From: Delphinapterus leucas | Lineage: Eukaryota > Chordata > Mammalia > Artiodactyla > Monodontidae | DNA: 64,000 nucleotides | NCBI RefSeq assembly: GCF_002288925.2 | Contig: NW_022098072.1 | Span: 18,189,491-18,253,490, forward strand | Reading direction: 5' to 3' | In this document: positions 55,380 through 64,000 of the stretch, piece by piece | Position numbering within the stretch: the stretch's first letter is position 1 | Layout: each line of letters opens with the position of its first letter | Notes under the pieces: model-generated | Told to the model about the DNA's origin: nothing | Seen by the model: only the letters and a program-made list of their open reading frames with translations | Database searches by the model: none | Position numbers and translations under genes: made by a program

Positions 55380-55958
55380 TCTGTTGCTTACAGCCAAAGG
55401 ATCCTAGCTACTCCCTCCCTAATCTTTTCAATACCGTACTACTAAACCCACCTAGATCAGCATCTACATTCTCCCCATCCTCTTGTTACAATGAAGGAAG
55501 TGTCCCTTCTCCCATGGAAAAACAATCCCTTCGGTGGGTTCTACATCCCACCTCCTTCCAGACTTTCTAGGACTCCATTTCTTAGGTTATTTTCTCTTTT
55601 CTGCATCACTAGTCTCTCCTTGCCTACTGGATCATGCTAAGCCTACAAACAGACTCTGCAAGCAACCATCTTAAAGGATCCCACTTGCCCCTACATCCCC
55701 TACAATCATTGCTCCTTCCCTCTACTTCATGTTATAACTGCTCTTCTGCAGAGAGTTGCGTACATGTGCTGTTTCCATTTCCTCACTCCCCAATTCTCTT
55801 TCCAACACACTCTTATCTTGATTCTACCCCCGACATGGCACTGGCACTGAAACTGTTTTTGCCGGGTTGCCGGTGAGCTCCACATTCCAAATCCATTGGA
55901 TATTTTCCTCGTTTTACTCTGCTGTTTGGTAGCACCGGCCTCGCTGGCTGCCCCCTCC
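55380..55958 (+). mobile_element. L2 ORF2 remnant (upstream of the RT core)
   Basis: The end 'GGCACTGGCACTGAAACTG', 'GGTGAGCTCCACATTCCAAATCC', 'TTGGATATTTTCCTC' is the L2 segment lying just before the part retained at 22840. The rest is C/T-rich L2-like text. Frame lost. Confidence 0.5.
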
Positions 55959-55959
55959 T

Positions 55960-56078
55960 TCATGGCTCACGGGCCCAGCCGTTCGGGGGCATGTGGGATC
56001 TTCCCGGACCAGGGCACGAACCCGTGTCACCCGCATCGGCAGGCGGATTCTCAACCACTGCGCCACCAGGGAAGCCCT
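55960..56078 (-). mobile_element. CHR SINE lacking its 3' half
   Basis: From the head (CCACCAGGGAAGCCC, ending 56078) it extends to CATGGCTCACGGGCCCAGCC and then stops at about 55960. The GC-rich 3' body and tail are absent. No flanking duplication is visible. Confidence 0.85.
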
Positions 56079-56224
56079 TGAAGCCTCTTCTTGACCCATG
56101 AACAGGCTGTGCTTGCTGAGAGCAAAGAGGAAAGAGCAGCAGCTGCGGGAGTTGCGGGGTCTGAGGAGTCAGGAGGCCCCAGGCAGAGCCTACGGAAGCT
56201 CATTTCACTCTTAGACGGCAGGAC

Positions 56225-56530
56225 CCGTGGTCTCCTTAAAGAGTTCCCATCATTTCACTTCCCTAACTCAAATCTTTCGCTGACATTCCTTCATGCTTAC
56301 TGTAAACTCCACACTCTTAAATGCCCTCAAGGGGGGACTTCCCTGGCGGTCCAGTGGTTAGGACTCAGCGCTTTCACCGCCAAGGGCCCGGGTTCAATTC
56401 CTGGTGGGCAACTAAGATCACACAAAGCCCCACAGTGCGGCCAAAAACAAAAACAAAAAAGCCCTCAAGGAAAACCCCGCATCATCTGGTCCTATCTATT
56501 GATACATCTCGAACATAGAAAGAGTCTCTT
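56225..56530 (+). mobile_element. Probable L2 fragment split by a CHR SINE
   Basis: 'TTCGCTGACATTCCTTCATGC', 'AAACTCCACACTCTTAAATGCCCTCAAGG' and then 'CATCATCTGGTCCTATC' resemble the L2 'cttccattcacttagaataaag...aaactccttaacatggccta...ctgcatgatctgg' run. Coordinates include the younger SINE. Confidence 0.4.
56333..56460 (+). mobile_element. CHR SINE (tRNA-Glu-derived, short form)
   Basis: GACTTCCCTGGCGGTCCAGT, CAGCGCTTTCACCGCCAAGG, GGTTCAATTCC: the clearest tRNA-Glu resemblance in the window. It ends in a CAAAAACAAAAA tail. The 10-bp duplication GCCCTCAAGG lies at 56323-56332 and 56461-56470. Confidence 0.93.
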
Positions 56531-56697
56531 GACTTCTCCAATACCCTGTGTTTTCCTTTCAAAACATTAAGATCTGTCTAAGAGTTGTTTTCTTCTGTTT
56601 TTTTTTTTTTTGAACTATATAAAATCACTGTGGTACTGAAAATAGAAAGTAAAGGAAAGAACTCATTGGCTATTGAATCCAACAAATATTTGTATAC

Positions 56698-56712
56698 AAA
56701 AGTCTATCACTG
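56698..56712 (+). repeat. Target-site duplication, left (L1)
   Basis: AAAAGTCTATCACTG, identical to 63863-63877. It marks the left boundary of the full-length L1. Confidence 0.95.
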
Positions 56713-56724
56713 CCGGACAAGACG

Positions 56725-56734
56725 AAGATGGCGG
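56725..56734 (+). promoter_or_regulatory. YY1-like site at L1 5' end
   Basis: AAGATGGCGG, 12 bases from the start of the element, matching the site at 903-912 in the other L1. The family role is placement of transcription initiation; activity here is not shown. Confidence 0.6.
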
Positions 56735-56837
56735 AAGAGTAAGACTCAATCACCTTCCTCCCCACAGATACACCAGAAATAACATCTACACGTGGAACAA
56801 CTCCTACAGAACACCTACTGAACGCTGGCAGAAGACC

Positions 56838-57284
56838 TCAGACCTCCCAAAGGCAAGAAAGTCCCCACGTACCTAGGTAGGGCAAAGGAAAAAAGAATAA
56901 ATACAGACAAAAGAATAGGGACGGGACCTGCACCAGTGGGAGGGAGCTGTGAAGGAGGAAAGGTTTCTCCACACTAGGAAGCCCCTTCGTGGGCGGAGAC
57001 TGCGGGTGGCGGAGGGGGGAAGCTTCGGAGCTGCGGAGGTGAGCACAGCAACAGGGGTGCCGGGGGCAAAGTGGAGAGATTCCCGCACAGAGGATCGGTG
57101 CCGACCGGCACTCACCAGCCCGAGGGGCTTCGGTTGGATCCCAGGGAGAGGACTGGGGTTGGCGGCGTGAACACAGCCTGCAGGGGGTTAGTGCACCACG
57201 GCTAGCTGGGAGGGAGTCCGGGAAAAGTCTGGAGCTGCGGAAGAGGCAAGAGACTTTTTCTTCCCTCTTTGTTTCCTGGTGCAC
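56838..57284 (-). other. Antisense open frame in L1 5'UTR (ORF0-like position), 148 codons
   Basis: The frame runs against the L1. Codons 55-145 (57122-56850) align without gaps to the antisense frame of the left L1. The shared first block is RAGECRSAPILCAGISPLCP and a later one FLLHSSLPLVQVP. The upstream 54 codons differ. A nested frame 57115-56873 starts MSAGRH, as at 522 in the left L1. The sense frame 56949-57170 across the same DNA also has a counterpart in the left copy. No signal peptide is evident. Tracts of Phe/Leu come from pyrimidine-rich DNA. Coding status unproven. Confidence 0.3.
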
Positions 57285-57989
57285 GAGGAGAGGGGATTAA
57301 GAGCGAGGCTTAAAGGAGCTCCAGAGACGGGCGCAAGCCGCGGCTAAAAGCACAGACCCCAGAGACGGGCATGACACTAAGGCTGCTGCTGCCGCCACCA
57401 AGAAGCCTGTGTGCGAGCACAGGTCACTATCCACACCTCCCCTTCCGGGGAGCCTGTGCAGCCCGCCACTGCCAGGGTCCCGGGATCCAGGGACAGCTCC
57501 CCCAGGAGAACGCACGGCGCTTCAACGTCACGCAGGCCTCTGCCGCCGCAGGCTCGCCCCACATCCGTTCCCCTCCCTCCCCCCGACCTGAGTGAGCCAG
57601 AGTCCCCAAAGCAGCTGCTCCTTTAACCCCATCCTGTCTGAGCGAAGAACAGACGCCCTCCGGCAACCTACACGCAGAGGCGGGCCCAAATCCAAAGCTG
57701 AGCCCCTAGGAGCTGCGACAACAAAGAAGAGAAAGGGAAATCTCTCCCAGCAGCCTCAGGAGCAGCGGATTAAATCTCCACAATCAACTTGATGTACCCT
57801 GCATCTGTAGAATACCTGAATAGACAAAGGATCATCCCAAATTGAGAAGGTGGACTTTGAGAGCAAGATTTATTATTTTTTTCCATTTTCCTCTTTTTGT
57901 GAATGTGTGTGTGTATGCTTCTGTGTGAGATTTTGTCTGTATAGCTTTGCTCCCAACATTTGTCCTAGGGATCTATCCATCCGTTATTT

Positions 57990-58187
57990 TTTCTTTTCTT
58001 TCTTTAAAAAATTTTTTTTCTTAATAATTATTTTTTATTTTAATAACTTTATTTTATTTTATCTTACTTTATTTTATTTTACCTTCTTTCTTTCTTTCCT
58101 TCCTTTCCTCCTTCCTTCCCTCCTTCCTTTCTTCCTTCCTTCCTTCCTTCCTTTCTCTCTTTCCTTTCTACTTTTTCTCCCTTTTAT
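57990..58187 (+). repeat. T-rich / (TTTTA)n / (TTCC)n tract in L1 5'UTR
   Basis: An AT-rich TTTTATTTTA segment (58035-58082) passes into CTTTCTTTC and CCTTCCTTCC units up to about 58165. A polypyrimidine tract at the 3' end of the L1 5'UTR. It makes the low-complexity open frames seen here on both strands. Confidence 0.9.
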
Positions 58188-58691
58188 TACAAGCCGTGTG
58201 GATGAAACGCCCTTGTGCTGTAGCCAGGAGTCAGTGTTGTGCCTCTGAGGTGGGTGAGCCAACTTCAGGACACTGGTCCACAAGAGACCTCCCAGCTCCA
58301 TATAATATCAAACGGCGAAAATCTCCCAGAGATCTCCGTCTCAACACCAGCACCCAGCTTCCCTCAATGACCAGCAAGCTACAGTGCTGGACACCCTATG
58401 CCAAACAACTAGCAAGACAGGAACACAACCCCACCCATTAGCAGAGAGGCTGCCTAAAATCATAATAAGTCCACAGGCACCCCAAAACATACCACCAGAC
58501 ATGGACCTGCCCACCAGAAAGACAAGATCCGGCCTCATCCACCAGAACACAGGCACTAGTCCCCTCCACCAGGAAGCCTGCACAACCCACTGAACCAACC
58601 TTAGCCACTGGGGACAGACACCAAAAACAACGGGAACTACGAACCTGCAGCCTGCAAAAAGGAGACCCCCAAACACAGTAAGATAAGCAAA

Positions 58692-59584
58692 ATGAGAATA
58701 CAGAAAAACACACAGCAGATGAAGGAGCAGGGTAAAAACCCACCAGACCTAACAAATGAAGAGGAAATAGGCAGTCTACCTGAAAAAGAATTCAGAATAA
58801 TGATAGTAAAGATGATCCAAAATCTTGGAAATAGAATAGACAAAATGCAAGAAACATTTAACAAGGACCTAGAAGAACTAAAGATGAAACAAGCAACAAT
58901 GAACAAAACAATGAATGAAATTAAAAAGACTCTAGAAGGGATCAATAGTAGAATAACTGAGGCAGAAGAATGGATAAGTGACCTGGAAGATAAAATAGTG
59001 GAAATAACTACTGCAGAAAAGAATAAAGAAAAAAGAATGAAAAGAACTGAGGACAGTCTCGGAGACCTCTGGGACAACATTAAACACACCAACATTCGAA
59101 TTATAGGGGTCGCAGAAGAAGAAGAGAAAAAGAAAGGGACTGAGAAAATATTTGAAGAGATTATAGTTGAAAACTTCCCTAATATGGGAAAGGAAACAGT
59201 TAATCAAGTCCAGGAAACACAGAGAGTCCCATACAGGATAAATCCAAAGAGAAATATGCCAAGACACATTAATCAAACTGTCAAAAATTAAACACAAAGA
59301 AAACATATTAAAAGCAGCAAGGGAAAAACAACAACTAACACACAAGGGAATCCCCATAAGGTTAAGAGCTTATCTTTCAGCAGAAACTCTGAAAGCCAGA
59401 AGGGACTGGCAAGACATATTCAAAGTGATGAAGGAGGAAAAACCTGCAACCAAGATTACTCTACCCAGCAAGGATCTCATTCAGATTTGATGGAGAAATT
59501 AAAACCTCTACAGACAAGCAAAAGCTGAGAGAGTTCAGCACCACCAAACCAGCTTTACAACTAATGCTAAAGAAACTGCTCTAG
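58692..59584 (+). pseudogene. L1 ORF1 (ORF1p), frameshifted
   Basis: ORF1p is the trimeric RNA-binding protein that coats L1 RNA. The first 199 codons are open. Residues 1-30 are a polar N-terminus, and about 33-120 form a long heptad-rich coiled coil (IQNLGNRIDKM through LEDKIVEITTA). About 122-190 begin the RNA-recognition domain (LGDLWDNIKHTNIRIIGV). The frame stops at 59289-59291 after a five-A run at 59283-59287. The rest of the RRM/C-terminal domain (ILKAAREKQQ, LSAETLKARRDW) continues in the next frame to a TGA at 59488, then in the third frame (FDGEIK to LLKKLL) to TAG at 59582-59584. Two single-base indels therefore break it. The start is the ATG followed by RIQKNT, the first Met of the open frame. 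Confidence 0.9.
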
Positions 59585-59867
59585 GCAAGAAACACAAGAG
59601 AAGGAAAAGACCTACAATAACAAACCCAAAACAATTAAGAAAATGGGAATAGGAACATACATATCGATAATTACCTTAAATGTAAACAGACTAAATGCTC
59701 CCACCAAAAGACACAGATTGGCTGAATGGATACAAAAACAAGACCCACATATACGCTGTCTACAAGAAACCCACTTCAGACCTAGAGACACATACAGACT
59801 GAAAGTAAGGGGATGGAAAGAGATATTCCATGCAAATGGAAACCAAAAGAAAGCTGGAGTAGCAATT

Positions 59868-59967
59868 NNNNNNNNNNNNNNNNNNNNNNNNNNNNNNNNN
59901 NNNNNNNNNNNNNNNNNNNNNNNNNNNNNNNNNNNNNNNNNNNNNNNNNNNNNNNNNNNNNNNNNNN
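59868..59967. other. Assembly gap, 100 N
   Basis: Exactly 100 N, the customary placeholder for a gap of unknown size. It lies in the ORF2 endonuclease between '...QKKAGVAI' and '...ITIVNIYAPN'. Because the size is arbitrary, the apparent frame change across it (frame of 59643 versus 59968) is not evidence of a mutation. Confidence 0.98.
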
Positions 59968-62900
59968 ATAACAATTGTAAATATTTATGCACCCAACATA
60001 GGAGCACCTCAATACATAAGGCAAATACTAACAGCCATAAAAGGCGAAATCGACAGTAACACATTCATAGTAGGGGACTTTAACACCTCACTGTCACCAA
60101 TGGACAGATCATCCAAAATGAAAATAAATAAAGAAACACAAGCTTTAAATGATACATTAAACAAGATGGACTTAATTGATATTTATAGGACATTCCATCC
60201 AAAAACAACAGAATACACATTTTTCTCAAGTGCCCATGGAACATTCTCCAGGGCAGATCATATCTTGGGTCACAAATCAAGCCTTGGTAAATTTAAGAAA
60301 ACTGAAATCGTATCAAGTATCTTTTCCAACCACAACGCTATGAGACTAGATATCAATTACAGGAAAAGATCTGTAAAAAATACAAACACATGGAGGCTAA
60401 ACAATACACTACTTAATAACGAAGTGATCACTGAAGAAATCAAAGAGGCAATCAAAAAATACCTAGAAACAAATGACAATGGAGACACGATGACCCAAAG
60501 CCCATGGAATGCAGCAAAAGCAGTTCTAAGAGGGAAGTTTATAGCAATACAATCCTACCTTAAGAAACAGGAAACATCTCAAATAAACAACCTAACCTTG
60601 AACCTAAAGCAATTAGAGAAAGAACAAAAAAAACCCAAAGTTAGCCGAAGGAAAGAAATCATAAAGATCAGATCAGAAATACATGAAAAAAAATGAAGGA
60701 AACAATAGCAAATATCAATAAAACTAAAAGCTGGTTCTTTGAGAAGATAAACAAAATTGATAAACCATTAGCCACACTCATCAAGAAGAAAAGGGAGAAG
60801 ACTCAAATCAATAGAATTAGAAATGAAAAAGGAGAAGTAACAATTGACACTGCAGAAATACAAAAGATCATGAGAGATCACTACAAGCAACTCTATGCCA
60901 ATAAAATGGACAATCTGGAAGCAATTAACAAATTCTTAGAAATGCACAACCTGCCAAGACTGAATCAGGAAGAAATACAAAATATGAGCAGACCAATCAC
61001 AAGCCCTGAAATTGAAACTGTGATTAAAAATCTTCCAACAAACAAAAGCCCAGGACCAGACGGCTTCACAGGCGAATTCTATCAAACATTTAGAGAAGAG
61101 CTAACACCTATCCTTCTCAAACTCTTCCAAAATATAGCAGAGGGAGGAACACTCCCAAACTCATTCTACAAGGCCACCAGCACCCTGATACCAAAACCAG
61201 ACAAAGATGTCACAAAGGAAGAAAACTACAGGCCAATATCACTGATGAACATAGATGCAAAAATCCTCAACAAAATACTGGCAAACAGAATCCAACAGCA
61301 CATTAAAAGGATCATACACCATGATCAAGTGGAGTTTATTCCAGGAATGCAAGGATTGTTCGATATATGCAAATCAATCAACGTGATACACCATATTAAC
61401 AAATTGAAGGAGAAAAACCATATGATCATCTCAATAGATGCAGAGAACGCTTTCGACAAAATTCAACACCCATTTATGATAAAAACCCTGCAGAAAGTAG
61501 GCATAGAGGGAACTTTCCTCAACATAATAAAGGCCATATATGACAAACCCACAGCCAACATCGTCCTCAATGGTGAAACACGGAAAGCATTTCCACTAAG
61601 ATCAGGAACAAGACAAGGTTGCCCACCCTCACCACTCTTATTCAGCATAGTTTTGGAAGTTCTAGCCACAGCAATCAGAGAAGAAAAGGAAATAAAAGGA
61701 ATCCAAATCGGAAAAGAAGAAGTAAAGCTGTCACTGTTTGCTGATAACATAATACTATACACAGAGAATCCTAAAGATGCTACCAGAAAACTACTAGAGC
61801 TAATCAATGAATTTGGTAAAGTAGCAGGATACAAAATTAATGCACAGAAATCTCTTGCATTCCTATACACTAATGATGAAAAATCTGAAAGTGAAATCAA
61901 GAAAACACTCCCATTTACCATTTCCACAAAAAGAATAAAATATCTAGGAATAAACCTACCTAAGGAGACAAAAGACCTGTATGCAGAAAATTATAAGACA
62001 CTGATGAAAGAAATTAAAGATGTACAAATAGATGGAGAGATATACCATGTTCTTGGAGTGGAAGAATCAACATTGTGAAAATGACTCTACTACCCAAAGC
62101 AACCTACAGATTCAATGCAATCCCTATCAAACTACCACTGGCATTTTTCACAGAACTAGAACAAAAAATTTCACAACTTGTATGGAAACACAAAAGACCC
62201 CGAATAGCCAAAGCAATCTTGAGAATGAAAAACGGAGCTGGAGGAATTAGGCTCCCTGACTTCAGACTATAGTACAAAGCTACAGTAATCAAGACTGTAT
62301 GGTACTGGCAGAAAAACAGATCAATGGAACAGGATAGAAAGCCCAGAGATAAACCCATGCACATATGGTCACCTTATCTTTGATAAAGGAGGCAGGAACA
62401 TACAGTGGAGAAAGGACAGCCCCTTCAATAAGTGGTGCTGGGAAAACTGGACAGGTACATGTAAAAGTATGAGACTGGAACATTCCCTAACACCATACAC
62501 AAAAGCAAACTCAAAATGGATTAAAGACCTAAAGGTAAGGCCAGACACTATCAAACTCTTAGAGGAAAACATAGGCAGAACACTCTATGACATAAATCAC
62601 AGCAAGATCCTTTCTGACCCACCTCCTAGAGAAATGGAAATAAAAACAAAAATAAACAAATGGGACCTAATGAAGCGTAAAAGCTTTTGCACAGCAAAGG
62701 AAACCATAAACAAGACGAAAAGACAACCCTCAGAATGGGAGAAAATATTTGCAAATGAAGCAACTGACAAAGGATTCATCTCCAAAATTTATAAGCAGCT
62801 CATGCAGCTCAATAACAAAAAAACAAACAACTCAATCCAAAAATGGGCAGAAGACCTAAATAGACATTTCTCCAAAGAAGCTATACAGACTGCCAACAAA

Positions 62901-63017
62901 CACATGAAAGAATGCTCGACATCATTAATCATTAGAGAAATGCAAATGAAAACTACAATTAGATATCATCTCACACCAGTCAGAATGGCCATCATCAAAA
63001 AATCTAGAAACAATAAA

Positions 63018-63071
63018 TGCTGGAGAGGGTGTGGAGAAAAAGGAACACTCTTGCACTGCTGGTGGGAATGT
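63018..63071 (+). other. ORF2 C-terminal zinc-knuckle-like motif
   Basis: [18 protein letters not shown]: Cys-X3-Cys-X7-His-X4-Cys, the conserved cysteine-rich motif of L1 ORF2p, all four ligands kept. Confidence 0.85.
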
Positions 63072-63453
63072 GAATTGGTACAGCCACTATGGAGAACAGT
63101 ATGGAGTTTCCTTAAAAAACTACAAATAGAACTACCATATGACCCAGCAATCCCACTACTGGGAATATACCCTGAGAAAACCATAATTCAAAGAGTCATG
63201 TACCAAAATGTTCATTGCAGCTCTATTTACAATAGCCCGGAGATGGAAACAACCTAAGTGTCCATCATGGGATGAATGGATAAAGAAGATGTGGCACATA
63301 TATACAATGGAATATTACTCATCCATAAAAAGAAACGAAATTGAGCTATTTGTAATGAGGTGGATGGACCTAGAGTCTGTCATACAGAGTGAATTAAGTC
63401 AGAAAGAGAAAGATAAATACCGTATGCTAACACATATATATGGAATTTTTTAA

Positions 63454-63862
63454 AAATGTCATGAAGAACTTAGGGGTAAGACAGGAATTAAGACACAGGC
63501 CTACTAGAGAATGGACTTGAGTATATGGGGAGGGGGAAGGGTAAGCTGTGACAAAGTGAGAGAGTGGCATGGACATATATACACTACCAAACGTAAAATA
63601 GATAGCTAGTGGGAAGCAGCCGCATAGCACAGGGAGATCAGCTCGGTGCTTTGTGACCACCTCGAGGGGTGGGATAGGGAGTGTGGGAGGGAGGGAGACG
63701 CAAGAGGAAAGAGATATGGGAACATATGTATATGTATAACTGATTCAGTTTGTTATAAAGCAGAAACTAACACACCATTGTAAAGCAATTATACCCCAAT
63801 AAAGATGTTAAAAATAAAATAAAATAAAAAGCAATTATACTCCAATAAAGTTTAAAAAAGAA
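63454..63862 (+). other. L1 3'UTR and A-rich tail with repeated terminus
   Basis: It contains a G-rich segment (63523-63540) and ends GCAATTATACCCCAATAAAG (AATAAA at 63798-63803). After A-rich TAAAATAAAA units the same terminus recurs as GCAATTATACTCCAATAAAG (63830-63850, AATAAA at 63844-63849), followed by AAAAAAG units and the target duplication. Confidence 0.9.
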
Positions 63863-63877
63863 AAAAGTCTATCACTG
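63863..63877 (+). repeat. Target-site duplication, right (L1)
   Basis: AAAAGTCTATCACTG, identical to 56698-56712. Confidence 0.95.
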
Positions 63878-64000
63878 GCAATGAGATTTAGGCCCATTCT
63901 TATCCTGGGAGCTCTCTGTTTTTTCAAGCAAAGAAAACCACAACCCTCTTATCATCAGTTGTACTAGACCTGCCACCTCAACCAGAGGTAACACAGGGAC

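Larger units (their letters stand above)
59643..63453 (+). pseudogene. L1 ORF2 (endonuclease-reverse transcriptase), multiply disrupted
   Basis: ORF2p nicks target DNA and reverse-transcribes L1 RNA. The N-terminal endonuclease is readable (LNVNRLN; QETH with the catalytic Glu). It is then interrupted by the assembly gap and resumes with GDFN and RADHILGHK. The SDH-type motif reads SNH (codon 60328-60330). A shift occurs in an A8 run at 60686-60693. The reverse transcriptase lies in 60693-62078 ([27 protein letters not shown]). Its FADD motif reads FADN (codon 61746-61748). Further lesions: a shift near 62040, TAG at 62270-62272, a shift near 62315 and a shift near 63190. The C-terminal Cys-X3-Cys-X7-His-X4-Cys knuckle is intact (63018-63071). 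The protein ends at 63453. Not functional. Confidence 0.93.
56713..63862 (+). mobile_element. Full-length L1 LINE, inactive, 7.15 kb
   Basis: The complete structure is visible: CpG-rich 5'UTR (56713-58691), ORF1 (58692-59584, broken), ORF2 (59643-63453, broken), 3'UTR and A-rich tail. It is bounded by a perfect 15-bp target-site duplication (56698-56712 and 63863-63877). The 5' end starts within 12 bases of the AAGATGGCGG motif, so it is not 5'-truncated. L1 is mobilised by target-primed reverse transcription using ORF1p (RNA-binding chaperone) and ORF2p (endonuclease/reverse transcriptase). Frameshifts, a stop and catalytic substitutions mean this copy cannot supply functional proteins. A 100-N assembly gap lies within ORF2. 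An extra partial copy of the 3' end forms the tail. Confidence 0.97.

Noticed and set aside
56091..56570. 159-codon open frame spanning a SINE
   Set aside because: The central part is translated CHR SINE; not a gene.
59643..60059. Frameshift across the N gap as a genuine ORF2 mutation
   Set aside because: The 100 N are a placeholder of unknown true length.
1..64000. A novel multi-gene system (defence, biosynthesis, toxin-antitoxin and so on)
   Set aside because: The window is mammalian repeat-rich DNA with no host gene I can support; nothing resembles a gene cluster.

Overview
The window is nuclear genomic DNA of a mammal, almost certainly a cetacean (whale, dolphin or porpoise). The main reason is thirteen tRNA-Glu-derived SINEs of the CHR type (cetacean/hippo/ruminant), several carrying the cetacean-style GC-rich body that ends in a CGCGTACCGC-A(n) tail. 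An artiodactyl-type L1 supports this, together with the usual eutherian fossils (MIR, L2, MLT LTRs, hAT/MER elements). I see no BovB or Bov-tA expansion of the ruminant kind. I found no host protein-coding exon, tRNA, rRNA, CRISPR array or operon. The open frames are chance frames or lie inside repeats. The window therefore looks intergenic or deeply intronic. Repeat family names come from my recognition of sequence, not from a database search.

Layout. 1-917 is the 5'UTR of an L1 on the minus strand whose body runs off the left edge. From there to about 56.7 kb is a mosaic of old repeats (L2, MIR, L1M, MLT LTRs, hAT transposons) and unclassified sequence, into which younger SINEs have inserted. 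Most SINEs have visible target-site duplications. Clear nested insertions are an LTR inside a MIR at 3.2-3.9 kb, a hAT MITE inside an MLT1 LTR at 6.0-6.65 kb, SINEs inside MIRs at 11.7 and 22.1 kb, and SINEs inside L1 remnants at 29.4 and 53.8 kb.

56,713-63,862 is a full-length, 7.15-kb plus-strand L1 bounded by a perfect 15-bp target-site duplication. It has a CpG-rich 5'UTR, ORF1, ORF2, a 3'UTR and an A-rich tail. It cannot be autonomous. ORF1 is frameshifted twice. ORF2 has several frameshifts, a stop codon, and Asp-to-Asn changes in both the endonuclease SDH-type motif and the reverse transcriptase FADD motif. A 100-N assembly gap lies in its endonuclease domain.

The two L1 5'UTRs are head to head at the ends of the window. 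Each carries a related open frame antisense to the L1 (76 of 91 aligned residues identical by eye), reminiscent in position of primate L1 ORF0. This is the most interesting lead here. However, three overlapping frames are open in this GC-rich DNA, so coding function is unproven. I do not see a novel multi-gene system.
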